Source: Eumeta japonica (Eukaryota > Arthropoda > Insecta > Lepidoptera > Psychidae). Taken from it: a DNA stretch of 64,000 nt. Positions 1 through 9,313 of the stretch are shown here, piece after piece. The stretch is taken from assembly GCA_005406025.1 (NCBI GenBank), contig BGZK01001434.1:89264-153263 (forward strand), in the 5' to 3' direction. How positions within the stretch are numbered: the first letter of the stretch is position 1; the number at the start of each line of letters is the position of its first letter. The position numbers were made by a program, and so were the translations under genes. Below the pieces are notes generated by a model. The model saw only the letters and a program-made list of their open reading frames with translations, made no database searches and was not told the origin of the DNA.

Positions 1-2012
1 GATGGATATGGGGATCTATAGACCATTGAAGAGTCCATGAACCAGCCCGCTTCATATCATTCCGAAGAAAGATGGACAGTATCGCCCATGCGAAGACTAC
101 TAACGTGTCAACGCAGTGACGAAGCCTAACAGGTACCCTATTCCACGTTTATAGGATTTTACTTACATACTGACAAAAAAAATCTTTTCTTCAATCGAAA
201 CAAACCGTGCTTATCACCACATCTCGATTCATGAAAAAGGTATTGAAAAAACCGCTATGATAATACCTTTCGATTTTCCGTGCATGACATTCGGATTACG
301 TAATTTTACCCGTAAGGAATATAAAAGATTCCTCAATCACACTGTGCTGCCGGGACTCGACTTGTTCGCGTACATCGATGACGTAATATAGCAAGTGATG
401 ATCTCGAGCAACACCGCGGACACCACAAAGCGTTATTTAGCTGTTTAGATATATATGGGATAATCATAAACTTGTCTAAATGCGTTTTGAGAAAGGTGTA
501 TTTCTTGGCTACGAAGTGTCAATAAACAGTATAAGCCTGCATGAGGAAAAGGTCGAAGCCATCCTTGCTTACTCGCGATTAAAAACAACAGTCGAACTAC
601 GCCGCTTTCTAGGCAAGTTAAATTTTCACAGGTTACATCTACTTAAAGCCACGGAGTACCAAGCAGTTTTAAATAAACATATTCACGGAGCCAAGAAAAA
701 AAATGACACCTATCGATTGGACATCGGACGAAGAGCGAGCTTTTGAAAAATATAAAATTAGCTTACAAAGCGCCGTTGTATTAGCTCATCCGCTCACAGA
801 CGCTCCCGTCGGTCTAATGACCGACGTATGCAATACGTTAGTGGCAAGTACGGTCTTACAACATTCGTTAATAACAATTGGCAACCGTTAGATTTTTACT
901 CGAGTAAGCTGAGCGATATTCAGCAAAGATATAGAGCCTACGATCGCGAACTCTCGCTATATACATAGCCACCAATCATTTTCGTAATCAAATAGAAGGT
1001 CGACAACTTACGATTTATACTGACCACATACCCATTACCTATACATTACGTATTTGAAAAAATAGGCACAGACTCAGAAACTCCACGATGTATGCGATAG
1101 TTATTGTTCATAAGTAAATTCGCAACAAACACGTTACATTTCCAAAGAAGGCAACACAGTTACCGATGCATTATCGCGAGTCGACGAAATAACTGACCGA
1201 TGACGCGATGCTCGCACACCTGTTGCAGGAAACCGATTCGTCCGCGAAATTAAACGCATATTTCTGCCTTCCAGTCAAACTTCTGTTGTTCGTGATCTCA
1301 CTTCAAGAAATGTTAGACGATACCTTCAAAACCAATTTTTGAGTATATGTATATACAACATGAGTCATACCGGAATTAGGACATCTAGTAAATTAATGGC
1401 AAAAAGATATTTTTGGCCTAATATGAATTGATATGTGGAGAACAGGGCCAAGCATGCGCACAATGCCAAAGTCCTAAAAGACATGTTATATTCGACTTAG
1501 GCCGTTTTTCCCTCTCAGAACGTATCCCGACATATACACGTCGAAAAATATTATGCTTATCCGAACACTTCTATGACACTGACAGATATGTAAGTTGTGA
1601 CTCATACGAATATGTAAAGAAAACTGAGACAATCAATTGAGAGACTGAGACCTAGATCAGCAGATAGAAATTCTAAACATATTTTTGTGTACCTTGATTT
1701 TAAAACACGTGACAAAGTGTTTGTACGTGACGACATAGTACGTAAGACTTTACAATACGACGGACATTTAAACGTTATTAAGAGGTTGAATAAAACATTT
1801 ACCTTACAACTCCCTGACAGGAAATGAAAATTTCATATAAATTAGTTGAAACAAGCTCACGTACTGAACGAAACGGACGTTACCGATGATACGTTACCGG
1901 AAAAGGTACGCCTCACACCGCCTGAAATTTCCAGTTTTACTTCCTGCCCTGAAACACAAAAAATTTCGCGTACTGGTAGAATAATAAAGCAACTAGTACG
2001 TTTTGCAATATA
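1..2012 (+). pseudogene. Ty3/gypsy-type retrotransposon pol relic (RT, RNase H, integrase)
   Basis: Broken pieces of a gypsy-class polyprotein lie in the expected order over several frames. The reverse transcriptase begins left of the window; its catalytic box YIDDV is at about 371-385, and the thumb and connection follow at 480-650 (FLGYEVS, ELRRFLGKLNFHR). RNase H-like residues lie at 703-891 (DWTSDEERAFEKYK). A DALSRVDE motif, typical of the RNase H/integrase border, is near 1165-1190. Integrase remnants are at 1363-1470 (SHTG...KRYFWPNM, then CAQC). The GPY/F-type C-terminal region runs from about 1690 to 1815 (KVFVRDD, KTFTLQLPD) and the ORF tail ends in a TAA near 2010. Frameshifts and stops occur throughout, so no product is expected. 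No LTR was identified. The clade within gypsy is not assigned. Confidence 0.85.
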
Positions 2013-2874
2013 AAAAAAGAGAAACGGCATTAAGTGTACATGTGTATTCATTTTACCAGCTGACTAAGCGACAAAATAATCATAACAGCATACAACGGTC
2101 AACACCTACCACGATGCGTGCACCGGAACTAGTAACTTGATACGATTTTTAGCATATCCCCGTTAAGAGGAGCTCGAAACAATTCTTTTCCATGAACACT
2201 TTTTTTTATTATCAGACAATATTTAAATATAATTGTAATATGCATTACTTTCGCCTTTAGCTATTCGTGTAAATTTAGTCCTAAGTAGAAATTAGGAAGT
2301 TAATAATTTGTAATTTAAAGCAACAAAACACAAAGTGTGCCCATGAATACAATATAAAATAATGCCGTGTTGAATATTCATTTTGTTAGTTACCAAAGTG
2401 ACAAAAGAATATTTTAGAACAATTAATATTAAGTTTTTGCTTAAAGCGAAACAAATATTACGCAAGTATTAATGAATGTCATACCGACACGACCAATATC
2501 GGTCGAGCGCAGTGCTTACGTGTCAATGACCCCTTTAGAATGCACTTACATTTAAATATACGACACTGGGTTAAACTGAAATAATATTGTGGTACACATA
2601 TTTTAAAGTATAAAATTTTGTGAAATTAGCTTAATTAATTTGTATAATACTATTATGATGTAACATGTTAGTGATAATTATTTATTACACTGTAAAGTTA
2701 CAATATGTGAACCGTGACAATTGATTTTTTTAGTTATTTAAGTTCCGTCACCAAAAGTTGACTGGCACGGCACGACCTCTGCAAGTTTAGCATATTGCTA
2801 ACATTATATAAGCGCATTAGATTTTAAATTGCCATATAAATACAATTATATAAAGGATATATTGAACTTTGATA
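2013..2874. other. AT-rich spacer after the gypsy relic
   Basis: No coding sequence, RNA gene or clear LTR was found. The first part may be the untranslated tail or LTR remains of the gypsy element, because it directly follows the pol stop, but no second LTR copy is in the window to compare it with. Confidence 0.4.
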
Positions 2875-3212
2875 TCACACTATTAGCGCAGGAATACTTT
2901 TATTAATCATCTCTTGCAGATATCGAGTGCATGCTTTTTGACAGTACCGAAATGCGAAATAGCCAACGAGAAAAACAAATAACACGAACACTAGTACAAT
3001 GATAGCGTCTACTTTGGCAATATGTATATCAGCACTATTATTATTTTCACGTTTAATTTCAACCTTGGCTTCGGGCTTACTTTGGTTGCTTCCAGCTATA
3101 TTAAACACAAGAATGGTAAATGAAGCAACCAACACTACCTTTTATAGCAAAAAAAAAAAAACTATGTCACATAAGTAATCTTTAACCCTACATGCAATAA
3201 CAGACTATTCAT
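2875..3212 (-). CDS. Possible small single-pass membrane protein, two exons
   Basis: Proposed exons are 3192-3212 (ATG at 3212-3210, seven codons MNSLLLH) and 2875-3138, with a 53-bp intron. The donor is CAT|GTAGGG. The acceptor follows a run of T and reads ATAAAAG|GTAGTG, phase 0. The joined product is 94 residues. It starts with a hydrophobic stretch that looks like a signal peptide (VVLVASFTILVFNIAG), then a charged, asparagine-rich region with a possible N-glycosylation site, then a strong transmembrane segment (about residues 55-72, IIVLVFVLFVFLVGYF), a short cysteine-containing tail and TGA at 2875-2877. I do not recognise the family. The second exon alone has no ATG, which is why the small first exon is proposed. 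It sits between retroelement relics, so it could also be a fragment. The topology is convincing; the gene model is not certain. Confidence 0.42.
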
Positions 3213-3424
3213 TTGTTTGTCACTAAGAAGTAGAACGCTGATCAAACAGTTTTACTTGTATGTCTTAATTCGATAATTTTTGTCATATTTGTTAAATAAA
3301 AAATGTAAGCATTACCTAACAAGTATGAAGTAGATCGGTTATTAACACGTAGTATTAATCACCGAAGTCATGTATTTGTTGATAAGTATAAGTATTCTTG
3401 TATGTATGTGATATAATATTTTTT

Positions 3425-3735
3425 TTAAAGGAGGGAGACTGGTGTAGCGGTTGCACCGCATACACAGGCGATGCGTCAGCAATTGCGTAACGAGCTCAAG
3501 CTGCACACGGCATTTTTCTAGAACGCGGCCTGGAAACAAATTCGTTGCCTTATATGGTAAGAAGCACAGTCCGAGACAGCGCCGGCGGCGAGCCCGGCCG
3601 CCATCTTCAGCTTTTCTCATGCAGCTTCTCGCCATCTTCAGCTTTTCTCATGCAGCTTCTCGCCAACTCCCGCTCAATGTAGAGGTTATCAGTATTAAAT
3701 TATGTGTATGTGTGTGTACTGTTAACTGAAATAAA
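3425..3735. repeat. GC-rich repeat-like patch with a 31-bp tandem duplication
   Basis: A GC-rich island stands out from AT-rich flanks. It contains two perfect tandem copies of a 31-bp unit at 3600-3630 and 3631-3661 (starting GCCATCTTCAGC). ORFs on both strands here overlap and show no recognisable family, so I treat them as shadows. It may be part of an LTR or an untranslated part of a retroelement. Confidence 0.4.
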
Positions 3736-3739
3736 ATTA

Positions 3740-4200
3740 TGTATCGGATTCAGATCTTTCATTATAAATTTTATGAACACGTCAACGAACTCAAAGAGAT
3801 CAGCGCCCACAGGATTATATCGTAGAGGGCATGGTGGCGCGGAAATCTACCAGAACTACATTTACAAATCAGTCCATGGTAGCCATTAGTTTCTACGGTT
3901 GAGCCACATTTGCTTATGGGTAGTTCGCAGATATTGATGTCCAACCGAAGTGCCACAGTCACCAAAGATTTATCATCTTCAAATTTGGTGAAGATAGCCC
4001 TTGTAACCATGCTCCAGATTCTGACGTAAGAGCAGCCTTTAATCTAATTTTATTACTTGTGTCGGGCGTTTCCTCTAATAGTTGCTCGAAAGCAGCTTTA
4101 CTACCTATTTCATCCCAGGCGCACTGTCTATCAAAAGGTTCCGGCATGTTTTGGTCTGAATGACCAAATAAAAAGTGCATCATTTTCAAAGGAAATTTGA
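3740..4200 (-). pseudogene. Retroelement ORF fragment, region downstream of reverse transcriptase
   Basis: Two overlapping minus-strand frames (4189 down to 3959 and 4010 down to 3771) together give a recognisable stretch: AAFEQLLEETPD, RLKAALTSESGAWLQGL, DDKSLVTVALRLDINIC, then CGSTVETNGYHGL and GRFPRHHALYDII. The order of motifs, a GAWL block, a VALRLG-like block, a Cys-rich block and a R-x-x-R-H-H-A-L block, matches the C-terminal extension found after the reverse transcriptase in many invertebrate retroelement proteins, as I remember them. The frame changes near 3990, so it is dead. The reverse transcriptase itself is not here. The exact element type is not assigned. Confidence 0.55.
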
Positions 4201-4283
4201 AGCTTGATGTTTTTCATGAAACAGGATATTGGCAGCAAATTCTGTCACCCCTCGAGTAGACCCATGGTAGGCAAGTAAGCCAA

Positions 4284-5316
4284 TATTGCATAACCGTTGG
4301 ATACCCAGACCGCCAAAACTACAATAAAGCCGTCCGCACCGCCGACGACGGCATTAAAATTCACTGCCCAGACGTTGAGACTTTCCGCAGTCTCAACAAA
4401 TATCTCGTGGACTTCAAAATCCAATTTCACACGTACGCCCTCGAGGAGGAGCATAAACTAAAGGCCGTTATCCGCGGCATTCCTACCGACTTCCCGGTAG
4501 ACGAAATCCAAGCCGACCTCTGCGGCCAGGGTTTCCCTGTGCACTCGGTGCACAGACTTTGCCGCAGAGACGGCTCACCATTATGGCTAGTTCTCGCCGT
4601 CCTTCCCAGGACCGAGGAAGCCAAGAATATATTCAATAATCTGAACACGGTGTGTGGCCTCGGGTATCCGAGTAGAGGCCCCGCACAAGAAAGGAGGTTC
4701 AGGGCAGTGCCACCGCTGCCAGTAGTATGGCCACGCGGCCGCCAACTGTCATGTGGACCCGCGCTGCGTGAAATGTTTGGTCCCACATTGGACCAGAGAG
4801 TGCCCGCGTACTCGTGAGTCAGGAGAGAAACCCTCCTGCGTGAATTGTCTCCAGCAGCATACGGCCAACTATAGGGGATGTCCGAAAGCCCCTAAATGTA
4901 TTTCTCATAATAGGCCTAATCCCAATAGGCCTAAAAGTAGGCCCGTAGCTCCGCCTCGGGATCTAAATAACTTCCCCGATCTTGCGGGAAACAAACCAAC
5001 CCCCCCGGCTGCCGCCTCTCGCCCCGCCTCCAACCCATGGGGTAAACCAAAGCCCACGCTGCCACCGAGGGCCGCTCCGGGACCGTCCGGAGAGGCTGTC
5101 CGCCGCGAGCCACCCGTGTCGCTCCCCGCTTCCGCGACCGCGGGCACCTCATCGTTTGGAGACGACATCCAAACGGTGATGTCCATCCTTCGCGCCGTTA
5201 AGAGCTCAGAGATTTCGGAATTCACCCGAGATTTCCGAGCGTGCAGTAACGTCGAAGAGAAACTCATGGTTCTCGTCAGATACCATCACCTGATGGTTAA
5301 ATTAGAGTCTATATAA
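4284..5316 (+). pseudogene. ORF1 (gag-like, zinc knuckles) of jockey-type element
   Basis: The reading frame starts in mid-protein near 4284 (TVGYPDRQNYNKAV) and continues through the PRE_C2HC-type region (HKLKAVIRGIPTDFP, VHSVHRL, LVLAVLPRTEEAKNIFN) to about 4665. There a one-base frameshift moves the signal to a second frame, which holds the CCHC zinc knuckles: CHRC..GH...C near 4700-4755, CVKCLVPHWTREC at 4768-4806, and a third C-x2-C set (CVNCLQQH) after it. A proline-rich tail follows, then TAA at 5314-5316. Product role in live elements: RNA binding and particle formation. This copy cannot make it because of the frameshift and the missing N-terminus. Confidence 0.8.
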
Positions 5317-6412
5317 ATGTCTGCACCCAGGTGTAGTAGCTTCTGGGCGTAGCTGTAGTAGCTCAGTTGGGCGCCTCAAACCAAAAAATATTAGATTATT
5401 ATCATTCAACGCTTGCGGTCTAACTTCGAACGTTTTAGAGTTAAAAAAATGTATGTCGGAGAACAGCATCGACATCGCTCTCGTACAAGAAACATATCTT
5501 AAACCGAATAGGCCTAAAGCCCGCAGCATTGCAGGCTATGTCCAACTACGAACAGGACATATAGTAGTAAGGGGGGTACCGCTCTGTACTACAGACGCTC
5601 CCTACATTGCGGCCCTATTAATATTCCTCCACTTACAAATATGGAAGCCACGGGTTGTAGACTCGCTATGACGGGCCATAGTACACTCGTCATAGTCTCG
5701 GTCTATCTCCCGTCTCCAAAACGGTTGCTCCGGCGCGACCTAAGAGCCCTCTTTGCCTTAGGGGATGCCGTCATCCTCTTCGGTGATTTCAATTGTAAAT
5801 ACGTAAGATGGGGCTGCCCATCTAACAATTATAACGGAAATAAACTCGACGAACTCGAGGACAGACTAGACTTCGGAATCATTGCGCTCTCTACGTCGAC
5901 ATGTTTCCCCATGTCGTCACACATAGACCCTCGACGATAGATATCGCACTCACTAAAGGAGTTGCACTTAATTTCAATAGTATTGACACAATACACGGTC
6001 TCACGTCTGACCACCGGCCGGTTATATTAAAATGGGACCTCCGACGGCGGGAGGCCTATTCCATCCGTAAAATTACTAATTGGAAAAGAGTGTCGACCGC
6101 GCTTGAGGAAATCGACACTCCAAACCTCAACAGCATTCTCACGACATCGCGTCTACAGACGAGATTGACTTTGCCATAGGTGCTCTAACCAACCACGTCA
6201 GGACAGTGGTCGAGGAGAGCGAGCGGGAGATTCCGGCATCCTCGGATCGCCGGAAGTTTCCGCCCGATATTCTCCAATTGATAAGAGCAAAAACGCAGCT
6301 TTGCGCCGCGCGAGCGCATATCCCACTCCCGAGTACAGATCGCCTGACGCTCTTACAGCGGCAGTTGAAAGCTTTAATGACGTCAACGACACGCATGACT
6401 GACTTAGAGTAG
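5317..6412 (+). pseudogene. ORF2 endonuclease part of jockey-type element, RT missing
   Basis: An ATG at 5317-5319 directly follows the ORF1 stop (TAA then ATG), a common arrangement in this group. All the APE-type endonuclease landmarks can be read if frames are changed at about 5325-5340, 5572 and 5915: LLSFNACGL (about 5396), ALVQETYL (about 5474), VSVYLPSP (about 5697), FGDFNC (about 5779) and LTSDHRPV (about 6000). The next stretch (DILQLIRAKTQLCAARA) is the linker before the reverse transcriptase, and it stops at 6412 before any RT motif. The frameshifts and the lost RT show that it is dead. Confidence 0.8.
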
Positions 6413-6814
6413 GTCTATCCGTTAGTCAGGTCATCGACCTAAGCTCCCTTACTCCACCCGGCCGCCGCTAACCGCCTCCGGCCGGGCAGGAGGGAAGGGA
6501 ACCGACCCGTGACGGTTTCCTGCGACATTCTATGCCGAAACGACTTCCTCCAGGCGTCGTCCATAGCGCATGTCACGCGCCGTCGGCACTCGCATGTGCC
6601 GTCCGGCACTCGGTGAAGCTATCAAAGTCGTCTGACTTGTCATCCGACTCGTCTCGACCGACTAAATAGCATAGCCGACCCAATTACTTCACTTTCAGGA
6701 GGAATTTTTTAGTGGGTTTCAGTCCCACACTACCCACGCGTACGGGCGCGAGGGTGTGCAGGATAGACATTTTTTACCTCCTCCTCGCCGCAAGAGGGAA
6801 ACAAAAAAAACAAA

Positions 6815-7420
6815 TGTGAAGAAAATGACCAAGTGGAGCAGGTGCGCATGAAATATCTCAATTTAGGGATTGAGAAGCTTAAGCGTATTAGGGTTAAGGG
6901 GATATGTGTTGAAACTTTAAGGAGGCGCTCAAAGGACTGTGAAAGAAATAATTTTGTGTATGTGTGTGTGCAAGCCCAATATAGTGTAAATATAGATTTC
7001 TTATTTGTATGAAACTCTATTATTCTTCAAGTTTCATATTCTATTTCAATTCATAAAATATTTACATATAGCGGAAGGAACTTCGTTCCAACCGGGTATC
7101 ACAAAGCCACCACATTCGTTTTTTTTTAATATAATTTGTAGGTACTAACTAAAAGTTTTATACGAATAAGGCGTAATATAGCATTTGTGAGAATTTTCTT
7201 AACACTTGTTTTCATTCTGTTAATATGAAAGCTGCCTTATTTTTCAGACAGTAAATGGCACTTTTCATTCTCGTCAGATTGACAGCACTGTTATACGGGT
7301 AGGACATACAATTGCTGATCGCCCTCCTGTGACCTGTATATGCTTTCTATGGTCGATTGCTATTCTGTGGCCTCGGAAGAGAATTTGATTCTTGTATCGA
7401 AATTAATTATTGTAAAAAAT
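6815..7420. other. Spacer between jockey relic and mRpL34
   Basis: A short open stretch near 6838-6945 could be retroelement debris, but no family is recognised. The last 200 bases are the likely mRpL34 promoter region; no clear core element is visible. Confidence 0.35.
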
Positions 7421-7784
7421 ATGACGACGTTCAATGTTTTCACATTTTTATTAAAACCTTTTCAGTACGTACATTTCTTGACTTATACTGCAATAACTAG
7501 ATGAGGACGTGCTAATGTTAAGTGATGGTTACAGGTGTGCTAGAAGTATGACTTCTCATTCTCTCCATACATTGACTCGTAGTTCAGCTGGAAGCTTAGT
7601 TTTGTCTAAAGAAGATCCATTTTCGTTAATGTCAATAAGAAACAAAGTGCGTTGTTATTTTCCTCGACCTAACGAAGTAAGACGTGTGCGGCGCCACGGA
7701 TGGGAAACCCGAATGTCTACTCCAAACGGACGCAAAATTATAATGCGTAGGATATTAAAAGGACGATTTGTTTTGTCTCACTAA
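7421..7784 (+). CDS. mRpL34: Mitochondrial large ribosomal subunit protein bL34m
   Basis: Two exons, 7421-7464 and 7535-7784, give a 97-residue protein. The C-terminal half carries the bL34 signature: YFPRPNEVRRVRRHGW, then RMSTPNGRKIIMRRILKGR and a short terminal SH. In bacteria and mitochondria this very basic small protein binds 23S/large-subunit rRNA near the exit-tunnel side. The N-terminus (MTTFNVFTFLLKPFQ) is hydrophobic with basic residues and no acidic ones, as expected of a mitochondrial targeting peptide. The intron is 70 bp, with donor CA|GTACGT, acceptor TTACAG|GTGTGC and a branch-like CTAAT at 7512-7516. The split codon gives Gln. Reading the second exon alone from an in-frame ATG at 7509 would give a worse N-terminus, so I prefer the spliced start. 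The neighbour on the right, SLC25A46, is also mitochondrial and points towards this gene. Confidence 0.93.
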
Positions 7785-9313
7785 CTTTTAATACTATTCA
7801 ACATTTTAGAGAAAAATATAAGAACAATGATTGGTTAGAAATATAAATTAGTAATAATCATAAAATGTTTTATTTAAAATTCCACAGCAATATATAAATA
7901 ACATAACAAAAAATATATTTTTAATATATACACTGTCTTGAAAATTCTGTTTAATCTGAAGAAGGCTTATGTCAAATCCATTGAGAAAAAAGGGGAAATC
8001 TTTATACAGGTTTTTATAAAACGCACAATAGCTAATTCTCTTAATTTGCCAAGAATTGAACATTTGACATTGCAAAACCATGGAAAATGTGCATTAATCA
8101 TTTTGTAAGTGATAAATGGCGTTCTTTGTAATAAAAAATAATGCAATAACAATCATAAAATGATAATAAATCTTCTGGATAATTTGTTGCTTAAAAAATA
8201 TGTGTATAAGCTTCGACAGTGTTGACACAAGCTGTGGCTATCGGAACTTTAAGCTATTTCTAAATGAATTTAAGTTTAATCTTCCTTTCAGTTCTAGTAT
8301 TTTTTGTATATTTTCATTATGTACCTAAAGATGACAATTTTAAATATGAATGTAATTGACAAAAGCCAAACAGTTTTGTCACATATTGTATGTATTGGTC
8401 TAGGATGCTTAAATAAATAAGACGAGCCTCATTATAGTATAGTCTCACATTCACACACATTGGCATTTGCTAATGTAGTACTCTACTGATCTGTTATGTT
8501 ATCTATTGTGTTCTATGTGATCTAATATGTTACAGATCTATTGATTTGTAACAAGGTGGGACTGGAAAACCGGTTTTTTCATGCAAACACCCTTATTTCA
8601 AATATTAATTATTGACATCAAAATAACAAAAGCCATGTTTGCAGTGCTAATTTTTTAATAAAATGTTAGGTATTAAGCATCATAGATAAACATATACAAC
8701 ATGTTTCCTGAAATGAAAAAAAGGTGCTATAAAGAAGAAATTATTAGAATCATCCATGGATGTCAAAAAATAATTCAGAATTTTTGGGAGGCATTCGGGA
8801 GGCAGAAATTCATTGTGATAACATTTTATAAAATGACCGAATTAAAAAAAAAATAATATATATATATATAAAGGCAATATAGATGTAATATAAAAATAGC
8901 CCAAAGGATGTGGAAAAATGAAAGAACCTCTACTGTTAATGCATGGATGTTTTCCATTTAGTTCTTAGAGAATATGTTCAAATGTTACTTACTGAACAAA
9001 ATAATGATAAATTATTAGGTCTAAAATAAATCATACATCTTTATGTGGCAAATAATATAGTTTGTTTGTTGAAAAAATTTGATTATAATGGACTTAGTCT
9101 AACATGAACAGTTCCTTTCAATAAAAGAACTAACTTGTACCTATTTCTACAATAATTACAAGAAATTTTTATAATTATCCTTATAAACGATTGAAAACAA
9201 ATAACAATTGAGTAAATCAATTCATCTACATATATAATACATTCTTAAGTCAAAAAAAAAACTGAAAGAAATTAGAGAACTATTATAAATCACAAATTAC
9301 CAACTCTTATAAA
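7785..9313. other. Convergent intergenic region, no gene seen
   Basis: This is very AT-rich DNA between the 3' ends of mRpL34 and SLC25A46, with a short (TA)n run near 8857-8871. Both 3' UTRs must lie here. No family is recognised in the small ORFs at 7848-8152. Confidence 0.5.

Larger units (their letters stand above)
4284..6814 (+). mobile_element. Jockey-clade non-LTR retrotransposon, internally deleted
   Basis: This is a 5'-truncated element with a gag-like ORF1 (4284-5316), the endonuclease half of ORF2 (5317-6412) and then GC-rich sequence (6413-6798) ending in an A-rich tract at 6799-6814. The reverse transcriptase that should follow the endonuclease is missing, so the endonuclease is joined to what looks like the 3' untranslated region. 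Base composition is clearly GC-richer than the flanks. Clade assignment rests on the ORF1 domain order and the endonuclease motifs; jockey is the best fit, with other members of the same broad group possible. Confidence 0.75.

Noticed and set aside
3342..3729. Overlapping ORFs of 92-97 codons on both strands
   Set aside because: They are complements of the same GC-rich repeat patch, include a perfect tandem duplication and show no domain.
4427..5267. Minus-strand ORFs of 73-120 codons
   Set aside because: They are antisense to the jockey ORF1, whose plus strand has clear zinc knuckles; high GC alone keeps them open.
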